Shown: piece after piece, positions 1 to 4,754 of the stretch
How the letters are laid out: each line of letters begins with the position of its first letter
Position numbering within the stretch: position 1 is the first letter of the stretch
Source: Methanomassiliicoccales archaeon PtaU1.Bin030
Lineage (GTDB): Archaea; Thermoplasmatota; Thermoplasmata; Methanomassiliicoccales; Methanomassiliicoccaceae
Direction of reading: 5' to 3'
Assembly: GCA_002067635.1 (NCBI GenBank)
Contig: MVRB01000019.1
Coordinates: forward strand, 1 to 5,465
DNA: 5,465 nt
Program-made: the position numbers and the translations under genes
The notes under the pieces: generated by a model
The model's input: the letters and a program-made list of their open reading frames with translations, nothing else
Database searches by the model: none
What the model was told of the DNA's origin: nothing

Positions 1-1
1 C

Positions 2-124
2 GAGGATGAGGCGGTGGGCATGATCGTCAGGGGCTTCCTGGAGGTGGGCATCAGGAACATCCCTGAGGAGCTGAAGGCGGAGATCGATGCCACTATCGCC
101 CAGAGCGACCTCGCGCCCGGATGA
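2..124 (+). CDS. SufB/SufD family Fe-S cluster assembly protein, C-terminal fragment
   Basis: This is the 3' end of a gene that begins before the window; 40 codons and a TGA stop are visible. The peptide contains EDEAVGMIVRGFLEVGI followed by IPEELKAEID. This matches the C-terminal tail shared by SufB and SufD, where the 'EA..MIVRGF' helix and 'lP.el..eId' closing segment are well conserved. In the known family, SufB and SufD form the scaffold complex with the ATPase SufC on which Fe-S clusters are assembled in the cytoplasm. The tail alone cannot separate SufB from SufD, and many archaea carry a single SufBD-like scaffold, so no symbol is given. A SufC gene would be expected upstream, outside the window. 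A T-rich stretch follows shortly after the stop, so this is probably the last gene of its operon. Confidence 0.8.
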   Translation, partial: EDEAVGMIVRGFLEVGIRNIPEELKAEIDATIAQSDLAPG

Positions 125-141
125 GAGATGACCTAAGTGAA

Positions 142-180
142 GAAAGGGGTCTAAAGGCCTCAAACTTCCTTTCCTTTTTT
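142..180 (+). terminator. Probable T-rich terminator after the SufBD gene
   Basis: About 20 bases after the stop codon, GAAAGG (142-147) can pair with CCTTTC (168-173) across a 20-base loop, and this is followed directly by a run of six T (175-180). Archaeal termination depends mainly on the T-run, so the weak stem may be incidental. The position fits the end of the SufBD transcript. Confidence 0.45.
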
Positions 181-198
181 CTACTTTGTGACGCTAAC

Positions 199-212
199 TC
201 TACATTTGTAGA
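199..212. repeat. Inverted repeat TCTACA-TT-TGTAGA
   Basis: Two perfect six-base arms are separated by two bases in the non-coding stretch between the SufBD terminator and the regulator gene. This is the size of a site bound by a dimeric helix-turn-helix protein, but it lies about 150 bases before the nearest recognised TATA box and no second copy was seen in the window. A TATA-like sequence (TCTATATTTT, 262-271) lies downstream, with no convincing gene directly after it. Function is unknown; chance is a real possibility. Confidence 0.3.
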
Positions 213-341
213 TGCTCCTCGACCCCTCGATGCGACACCCTACTGTTCTCTCAACAACCTTTCTATATTTTGAGTACGCTTAAGGGACAGATAGGGGGGT
301 GTGCGCGACCATATCTGGCCGTGCTACACTAGAGCAAAGGG

Positions 342-356
342 TACGGGGAACCCGTA
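342..356. promoter_or_regulatory. Inverted repeat TACGGG-GAA-CCCGTA, candidate operator
   Basis: Perfect six-base arms flank a three-base spacer. The right arm ends five bases before the TATA-like TTTAATAA, so the repeat borders the likely BRE of the regulator gene. The location suggests a binding site for a dimeric regulator, possibly the winged-helix protein encoded just downstream. The symmetry is seen directly in the sequence; the operator role and autoregulation are inference. Confidence 0.4.
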
Positions 357-369
357 AAAAGTTTAATAA
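356..369 (+). promoter_or_regulatory. BRE/TATA promoter element for the winged-helix regulator gene
   Basis: The stretch AAAAAGTTTAATAA combines a purine-rich BRE-like segment with an archaeal TATA-like box (TTTAATAA, 362-369). Transcription would start roughly 25 bases downstream, near 390, giving a leader of about 20-25 bases. That leader contains GGAGG at 399-403, ten bases before the ATG. Confidence 0.55.
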
Positions 370-413
370 AGTACATTATCTTCCTGAAATTGTAGAACGG
401 AGGCACCTTAAGT

Positions 414-860
414 ATGAGGATCTCAACCGATCAAGAAGAGCTTTGCATCCTGGAAGCCATAAGAACCGCAAACGCTCACCGTGAGGAGCTCGCAGAGGCA
501 CTTGTGGACAATTCTGTGCTGATAATCATGGCCGCTACGGCCAGGCGCGACCTTACCGTGCGCGAGGTCTCCAACGTCACCGATATTCCTTTGGCAACAT
601 GTTACAAGCTGGTAGAGAAGATGGCTTCCCTGGGATTGCTGGCTGAGACCGGAAAGGTCCGCACATCCACCCGCGGAAAGGCCTCCATGTACAGCTCCTC
701 CATGAAGTCGTTCGCAGTTGACGTGTCCAATGGCTACATCGAGATCAACATAGTATGGAAGAACGGGCAGACCATGAACGTTGTGAGGGAAGTCTGCTCC
801 CCCGTCATAACCGGGGATATGGTCGGCAGCGTCGACGCGCTCGGCCTGGCCACCAAGTGA
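414..860 (+). CDS. Small winged helix-turn-helix transcriptional regulator
   Basis: The gene encodes a 148-residue cytoplasmic protein, probably DNA binding. Residues 47-78 (LTVREVSNVTDIPLATCYKL and the following segment to LGLLAE) form a classic helix-turn-helix of the ArsR/TrmB/MarR-like winged type: 'LTVREVS' leads in, 'IPLATCYKLVEKM' is the recognition helix and 'LGLLAE' leads to the wing. Residues 79-96, rich in K, R, S and T, fit a beta-hairpin wing. The C-terminal part (100-148, with GYIEINIVWKNGQ) looks like a small beta-rich domain of unknown role; I see no metal-binding cysteine cluster or obvious ligand motif. The start is supported by GGAGG ten bases upstream and by the TATA element. 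The gene stands alone, ends in a strong hairpin terminator, and has an inverted repeat at its promoter that may be its own operator. The regulated genes are not known. Confidence 0.78.
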   Translation: MRISTDQEELCILEAIRTANAHREELAEALVDNSVLIIMAATARRDLTVREVSNVTDIPLATCYKLVEKMASLGLLAETGKVRTSTRGKASMYSSSMKSFAVDVSNGYIEINIVWKNGQTMNVVREVCSPVITGDMVGSVDALGLATK

Positions 861-906
861 TAGCTCAATTCTGCATCGAGGAATGGCTTTTTTAACATCA
901 CGGACC

Positions 907-939
907 GGGTCTGGCGAGGTGCCGGACCCTCATCTTTTT
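907..939 (+). terminator. Hairpin plus T-run terminator of the regulator gene
   Basis: GGGTCTGGC (907-915) pairs with GCCGGACCC (921-929), with one G-U pair and a five-base loop (GAGGT), and TTTTT follows at 935-939. A separate run of six T at 888-893 lies closer to the stop codon and could be a first archaeal-type stop. The T-runs are on the + strand only, so this serves the regulator gene rather than the convergent VOC gene. Confidence 0.6.
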
Positions 940-970
940 CTCTTTCGGCCGATCGGAATTCTGGATCCGT

Positions 971-1393
971 TCACTCCATGCCTCTGGTCTCGATTACCTC
1001 GTACTCGTTGCCATCGCTGTCGGTGAACCTGGCGATCAGACGGCCGTGGGGGTCGCGCATCGGCTTGAGGGTGAACTCCACACCCTCGTCCACCATGTCC
1101 TTGTGGAAGTCGTATATGGACTCCGTGGCGAAGACGACCCCAGTACGGATGCCTGGTTGCTCCCCGTCCCCTTCCCTGACCGCGAACAGAACGACGGTAG
1201 CTCCCTCGGTCAGGGCCAGCTCCGCCATCCCTGAACCTGCATCCATGCTGACCAGGGTGAAGCGGAGGACCTCCGTGTAGTCCTCCACCGCCGCTTCCAG
1301 GTCGCTCACCGGCACCCACACCTGCTGCACCCTCCTCAGTCTACCTCGCTCGCTCTCGGGGGCCTCTCCTCCCATGGGGTCGCCGATAGGCAT
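971..1393 (-). CDS. VOC superfamily (glyoxalase/bleomycin-resistance fold) protein
   Basis: The protein has 140 residues, a usual length for a single-chain VOC protein with two beta-alpha-beta-beta-beta modules. The first module begins at VQQVWVPVSDLEAAVEDYTE (22-41), matching the family's 'hV.l.VsDle.a..fY..vL' start. The second module starts near TGVVFATESIYDFHKDMVDE (84-103) and ends at FTDSDGNEYEVIE (123-135), matching the 'D.dGN..E' closing motif. By comparison with metal-dependent members, Glu132 is in place and the first ligand position is Gln24 instead of the usual His (Gln is tolerated in some glyoxalase I enzymes). The ligand expected in the second module appears missing near residues 83-84, so metal binding is doubtful. 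Substrate cannot be told from sequence. The first residues (1-19) are probably disordered; Met7 is an alternative start. There is no Shine-Dalgarno site, but a TATA-like box lies about 25 bases upstream, which suits a leaderless mRNA starting at Met1. Confidence 0.78.
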   Translation of the reverse strand: MPIGDPMGGEAPESERGRLRRVQQVWVPVSDLEAAVEDYTEVLRFTLVSMDAGSGMAELALTEGATVVLFAVREGDGEQPGIRTGVVFATESIYDFHKDMVDEGVEFTLKPMRDPHGRLIARFTDSDGNEYEVIETRGME

Positions 1394-1414
1394 GCATTGG
1401 AATCAAGAAGCCAG

Positions 1415-1422
1415 CTATATGA
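1415..1422 (-). promoter_or_regulatory. TATA-like box for the VOC gene
   Basis: On the minus strand this reads TCATATAG and is centred about 25 bases before the ATG at 1393, the spacing expected for a leaderless archaeal transcript. A second minus-strand AT-rich element (TTTTTAATAC, 1439-1448) further upstream is an alternative. Confidence 0.4.
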
Positions 1423-1439
1423 TGCTTGCCCGTGGGCCG

Positions 1440-1468
1440 TATTAAAAATTGAACTCCGTTTTTTATTG
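1440..1468 (+). promoter_or_regulatory. AT-rich promoter region for the acyltransferase gene
   Basis: Two TATA-like candidates lie here on the + strand: TATTAAAAATT (1440-1450) and TTTTTTATT (1460-1468). The first would give a leader of about 35 bases that includes GGAGA (1488-1492), a weak Shine-Dalgarno site 14 bases before the ATG. The second would give a leader of under 20 bases. The region is shared with the divergent VOC gene. Confidence 0.4.
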
Positions 1469-1506
1469 GTAACTATCATTATCATCCGGAGACTTCTCCA
1501 CCTATC

Positions 1507-2079
1507 ATGACCTCAGGATGGTACACCCGGGAAGAGCTTCTAGAGATGGGGTTCCAGAGTGTGGGACGGGACGTCCTAATTAGCAAAAAATGCAGCATCT
1601 ATGGCGCCAGCAAGATGTCGATAGGGGACAATGTCAGAATAGATGATTTCTGTCTCCTGAGTGGGGATGTGAAGATCGGCTCGTATGTCCATGTGGCGGC
1701 CTATGTGGGTCTGAACGGAGGTCGCGGAATAAGACTGGGTGACTTCGTCTCATTGAGCACTAAGGTCTCGATCCTGAGCGCAAGCGATGATTTCGCTTCC
1801 GGTAACTTTTTCACAAACCCCACCGTGCCTGAGGATTTCAGGAACGTAAAGGGAGGCCCGGTAATCCTTGAGAAACACTCCATAATAGGTGCGGGGACCA
1901 TCATCCTACCGGACCTAACTATCGGAGAGGGAGCCGCTGTGGGAGCCGCCAGCCTTGTGGAAAAGAGCCTGGCCCCCTGGAAGCTATACGTCGGAGTGCC
2001 TTGCCGTCCGGTGAAGAACCGGGAAAGGGGGGTGCTGGAGCTTGAAGAAAAATTACAAAAGAGGGTCGGTCGGCCATAG
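1507..2079 (+). CDS. Left-handed beta-helix (hexapeptide repeat) sugar acyltransferase
   Basis: The 190-residue protein is a cytoplasmic acyltransferase of the galactoside/maltose O-acetyltransferase-like type, which usually moves an acetyl group from acetyl-CoA to a sugar. After a short N-terminal segment (TREELLEMGF, 7-16), imperfect hexapeptide repeats run from about 17 to 90 (for example ISIGDNVRI-like turns at 37-46, KIGSYVHVAAYVGL at 56-69, IRLGDFVSL at 75-83). They resume at about 118-165 with VILEKHSIIGAGTIILPDLT and IGEGAAVGAASLV, ending in the typical 'YVGVPCRPVK' (161-170). A loop at 90-117 (SASDDF, NPTVPEDF) interrupts the coils, as in relatives from polysaccharide clusters. His62 and His124 are the candidates for the catalytic base; I cannot choose between them. 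It lacks the N-terminal nucleotide-binding domain seen in PglD/PerB-type N-acetyltransferases, so O- versus N-acylation is open. It sits 74 bases before the aminotransferase on the same strand, which suggests action on the same sugar. Confidence 0.85.
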   Translation: MTSGWYTREELLEMGFQSVGRDVLISKKCSIYGASKMSIGDNVRIDDFCLLSGDVKIGSYVHVAAYVGLNGGRGIRLGDFVSLSTKVSILSASDDFASGNFFTNPTVPEDFRNVKGGPVILEKHSIIGAGTIILPDLTIGEGAAVGAASLVEKSLAPWKLYVGVPCRPVKNRERGVLELEEKLQKRVGRP

Positions 2080-2114
2080 AAGGTCTATTTCCTAGCGGAC
2101 GTGGCCAGATACGA

Positions 2115-2125
2115 GTACTTAAGAA
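2115..2125 (+). promoter_or_regulatory. Possible TATA-like box before the aminotransferase gene
   Basis: GTACTTAAGAA is centred about 34 bases before the ATG at 2154, and no Shine-Dalgarno site precedes that ATG. This suits a separate transcript with a very short leader, although co-transcription with the acyltransferase gene is equally possible because no terminator is visible in the 74-base gap. Confidence 0.3.
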
Positions 2126-2153
2126 CCACACAGTTGCTTCACAACGCGTTAAT

Positions 2154-3263
2154 ATGGTACCCAAGCGCGAGTTACCTGTGTACAGACCCTCACTGAGCGG
2201 GAGGGAGAGGGAGTATGTGAACGAGTGCCTCACCACCGAATGGATATCCTCAAAGGGTAGGTTCGTTCCAGAGTTCGAGGACCAGTTCGCTTCGCGTATA
2301 GGGGTGGGGCATGCTACCTCGGTGTGCAACGGGACTGTGGCCCTTCATCTGGCGCTTGTAGCTCTGGGCATCGGTCCCGGTGACGAGGTCATCGTACCAA
2401 CCCTAACCTATATAGCTTCTGTCAACGCCATAACATACACCGGGGCAAAGCCAGTGTTCGTGGATTCCCTCCCGGACACCTGGCAGATGGATCCCCAGGA
2501 CGTGAAGAGGAAGGTTACTCCACATACAAAGGCCGTCATGGCCGTTCACCTATATGGCCATCCGTGCGATATGGATGCACTTGTAAAGATTACCAAGGAG
2601 AACGGTTTGTTCTTGGTCGAGGACGCCGCTGAGGCCTTTGGATCCAAGTTCAGGGAGCGCTATGCTGGGAGCTTTGGTGACATATCCTGTTTCTCTTTCT
2701 ACGGCAACAAGACCATCACCACAGGCGAGGGTGGGATGGTCGTCACCGACGATGATACCCTCTACGAACGGTCCCTGCACTTCAAGGGTCAGGGGCTGGC
2801 CAAGCACCGTGAGTACTGGCATGACATAATTGGCTACAACTACCGCATGACCAACATCTGCGCGGCCATCGGCCTCGCCCAGCTGGAACAGGCAGATTCT
2901 TTCCTGAAGCGGAAGCGAGAGATCGCCCACATGTACGAGGAGGAGTTGACCCCCCTGGGCCTGGAGACCCATAAGGAATCAGGGGACGTGACCCATTCCT
3001 TCTGGATGTGTTCCGTTCTGGTTAGAAGCCCTGCGGACCGCACATCCCTTAGGGAGTTCCTCCACAAGGCAGGGATCGAGACCCGCCCGGTCTTCTACCC
3101 CGTCCACACCATGCCCATGTACTCCACACGATACCAGCGGTTCAAGGTCGCTGAGAACATCGGGTGGAGAGGTATCAACCTGCCCTCTTTCCCGGGCCTA
3201 ACCGACGATGACGTCATGTACATCTGTGACACGATAAGGGATTGGTCCCGCCGCGGTAGATAA
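2154..3263 (+). CDS. DegT/DnrJ/EryC1/StrS aminotransferase, GDP-perosamine synthase type
   Basis: The 369-residue protein is a full-length PLP-dependent sugar aminotransferase (type I fold, usual length 360-400). It opens with LPVYRPSLSGRERE, and shows WISSKGRFV (30-38), SVCNGTVALHLAL (56-68), GPGDEVIVPTLTYIASVNAI (74-93) and HLYGHPCDMD (132-141). D157 in VEDAAE should contact the PLP ring nitrogen, and K186 in FYGNKTITTGEGG (182-194) is the Schiff-base lysine. The later segment HDIIGYNYRMTNICAAIGLA (223-242) is also typical. These details fit GDP-perosamine synthases (per/rfbE), which use glutamate to aminate GDP-4-keto-6-deoxymannose. Related enzymes with other nucleotide sugars have much the same motifs, so the exact substrate is inferred. 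The lysine argues against a ColD-type dehydrase, which has His there. The protein is cytoplasmic. The start at 2154 matches the family's N-terminus; there is no Shine-Dalgarno site. The gene ends 12 bases from the convergent glycosyltransferase. Confidence 0.9.
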   Translation: MVPKRELPVYRPSLSGREREYVNECLTTEWISSKGRFVPEFEDQFASRIGVGHATSVCNGTVALHLALVALGIGPGDEVIVPTLTYIASVNAITYTGAKPVFVDSLPDTWQMDPQDVKRKVTPHTKAVMAVHLYGHPCDMDALVKITKENGLFLVEDAAEAFGSKFRERYAGSFGDISCFSFYGNKTITTGEGGMVVTDDDTLYERSLHFKGQGLAKHREYWHDIIGYNYRMTNICAAIGLAQLEQADSFLKRKREIAHMYEEELTPLGLETHKESGDVTHSFWMCSVLVRSPADRTSLREFLHKAGIETRPVFYPVHTMPMYSTRYQRFKVAENIGWRGINLPSFPGLTDDDVMYICDTIRDWSRRGR

Positions 3264-3275
3264 GGGGGGGGTCGC

Positions 3276-4541
3276 TTAGCTAGGTCGGGCGTTAGTGATG
3301 GCCAGCTCCATAGCCTCGTCCAGCTTCATGTGCAGTCGTGCAGCTCTTGCACGACCTAGTTCCTTCAGGGCCTCTCTGCTCGGCTGCTGGTATTCTCGGT
3401 CCAAACGATCTATGAGGCAATCGGCGAGGTGTGAGGGATTAGATACGTGGAAAAAGGTGATGTTCCCCTCCTCTATCTCCCGGTTGATAGGTATGTCAGA
3501 AACGATCGTCGGGATCCCATAGGACATGGCGTCGTAGACTGACCCTCCCCCCGGCCCGCCCTCGTAAAGGGTGGGCTGTACTACCGCCAGGGAGCCGTTG
3601 AGCAAAGCTAGCTGGTCCTGCTTGGGGATGTGTCCTAAAATGTGGACCTGGTCCTTGAGGCCGAGCTTTTTCACTTCATCGGTGAACATGGAAAAGTAGT
3701 CTGGGAACCTGTTGTCATCAGTAGCGCCTGTGCACACCAGGTGTACATCTCTCATTCTTGAGTCCCTATCTGTTGCTTTTTTAAAGCCCCGTAAGGCGGT
3801 GAGATGGTCCTTGTGTATCCAGAATTGGTTGGAGATCAAAAAGTAGTTCTCAGGAACCCCATATCGCTCCCTAACTCCCTGAATGCCCTCGTGATCGAAC
3901 CAGGTCTGAGGGATCTTGGGTGTGAACGGAAGGACCACGTAGGAGCACCTACCGTGGGGGTAAAACCTCTGGGCCTCATCTCGGACCGCCCGCGAGTTCA
4001 CTACAATGACCTTTGCATCGGCGACCATCTGGGAGAATGTACGGTCGCGGGATCTTATTGCCTCAGGTGTGAAGAACCGGGGGAGGACACGGTGCTGCAG
4101 GTCTGTGATATAGCCAACCCATGGCTTATTGAATCCCTTACCGGGAGGGTTCATCATGGGCAGTATGACATCCATTCTATGACGTTCCATCGTTCGGATG
4201 ATGCTGCGGGAATGGTTCCGTGCATACACTATCTGAAGGTTCGGTTCGAGCTCCCTAAGAACCTTGATGGTCTCCTGGTTTCTACTAATGGCAAAATGGT
4301 CAGCGATCTCATCGAAGAGCCTTCGAAGTTTTGGTATTTGGCCATCAATCGTGCACCTTGCTGCATGGAAAATTATTCTCTGGATGCGGGATGTCGTATC
4401 ACCAAGAGATAGCAGAAGTGTAAGGTCGTCGCGATGGTCCGGTCCAGGGGCGTTGATACCCTCTACCAGCATGGAAAGGTTGTCCCTACCCCCACCCCAA
4501 CCGTTAAGACCGATGCCATTCAGACAGATGTTCCTTCCCAT
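3276..4541 (-). CDS. GT-B fold glycosyltransferase (family 4-like), surface polysaccharide
   Basis: I place the start at 4541 (421 residues) instead of the longest possible start at 4613. The protein then begins MGRNICLNGIGLNGWGGGRD, and the 'N..GL.GWGGGRD' nucleotide-sugar GT opening falls at residues 7-20. A TATA-like box at 4570-4578 would lie inside the longer reading frame, and the extra 24 residues look non-conserved. The N-terminal Rossmann half includes YITDLQHRVLPRFF (144-157). The C-terminal half begins near YFLISNQFWIHKDH (233-246), then GHIPKQDQ (303-310) and the donor-binding PTLYEGGPGGGSVYDAMSYG (323-342), a variant of the GT4 E-x7-E region, followed by SDIPINREI. No signal peptide or membrane segment is seen, so it is likely cytoplasmic or membrane-peripheral. 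It would transfer a sugar from an activated donor to a growing glycan; donor and acceptor are unknown. It is convergent with the aminotransferase gene and divergent from the next glycosyltransferase gene. Confidence 0.85.
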   Translation of the reverse strand: MGRNICLNGIGLNGWGGGRDNLSMLVEGINAPGPDHRDDLTLLLSLGDTTSRIQRIIFHAARCTIDGQIPKLRRLFDEIADHFAISRNQETIKVLRELEPNLQIVYARNHSRSIIRTMERHRMDVILPMMNPPGKGFNKPWVGYITDLQHRVLPRFFTPEAIRSRDRTFSQMVADAKVIVVNSRAVRDEAQRFYPHGRCSYVVLPFTPKIPQTWFDHEGIQGVRERYGVPENYFLISNQFWIHKDHLTALRGFKKATDRDSRMRDVHLVCTGATDDNRFPDYFSMFTDEVKKLGLKDQVHILGHIPKQDQLALLNGSLAVVQPTLYEGGPGGGSVYDAMSYGIPTIVSDIPINREIEEGNITFFHVSNPSHLADCLIDRLDREYQQPSREALKELGRARAARLHMKLDEAMELAITNARPS

Positions 4542-4569
4542 GCAACCCGTGGCCCCAATGTAAGGATGG

Positions 4570-4578
4570 AAGATAAAT
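4570..4578 (-). promoter_or_regulatory. Possible TATA-like box for the minus-strand glycosyltransferase
   Basis: On the minus strand this reads ATTTATCTT and is centred about 33 bases before the ATG at 4541, giving a leader of roughly 8 bases. No Shine-Dalgarno site is visible at either possible start. This spacing is one reason for choosing the shorter protein. Confidence 0.35.
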
Positions 4579-4667
4579 CCTGGGTTCCCATAGATACATG
4601 ACCATGTTAGCATCTCTGTCTCGGTTGTAGCTATGGTGTTGGCACCAGTCGATGCCAGTGGACGGTG

Positions 4668-4676
4668 ATTTAATTA
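4668..4676 (+). promoter_or_regulatory. Possible TATA-like box for the right-edge glycosyltransferase
   Basis: ATTTAATTA-type sequence (GATTTAATTA, 4667/4668-4676/4677) is the best archaeal TATA match in the 213-base divergent spacer on the + strand. Transcription would start near 4700, leaving a leader of about 55 bases. Nothing else in the spacer is recognisable. Confidence 0.35.
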
Positions 4677-4754
4677 TGAACAGACCATTCTGGGTCCAGT
4701 CCTTCGCGCTGGCAGCCGAACGGGGTACCTTCAATGAGCTTAAGGACCTCCATT

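Noticed and set aside
299..484. 61-codon frame starting with GTG and overlapping the regulator start
   Set aside because: It overlaps the well-supported regulator gene in another frame, contains the regulator's TATA box and Shine-Dalgarno site, and its product is basic and has no recognisable pattern.
930..1319. 129-codon minus-strand frame within the VOC gene
   Set aside because: It is a Gly/Arg-rich shadow of the VOC gene in another frame on the same strand; the VOC frame carries clear family motifs.
1488..1499. GGAGA-CT-TCTCC hairpin just before the acyltransferase start
   Set aside because: A five-base stem with a two-base loop is too tight to fold well; GGAGA is more simply a weak Shine-Dalgarno site.
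3804..4412. 202-codon + strand frame opposite the glycosyltransferase
   Set aside because: It lies wholly antisense to conserved glycosyltransferase domains and its product shows no domain pattern; it is long only because of the codon bias on the other strand.
4504..4734. 76-codon minus-strand frame in the divergent spacer
   Set aside because: It overlaps the start of the glycosyltransferase in another frame, is rich in Trp and His, and resembles no family.
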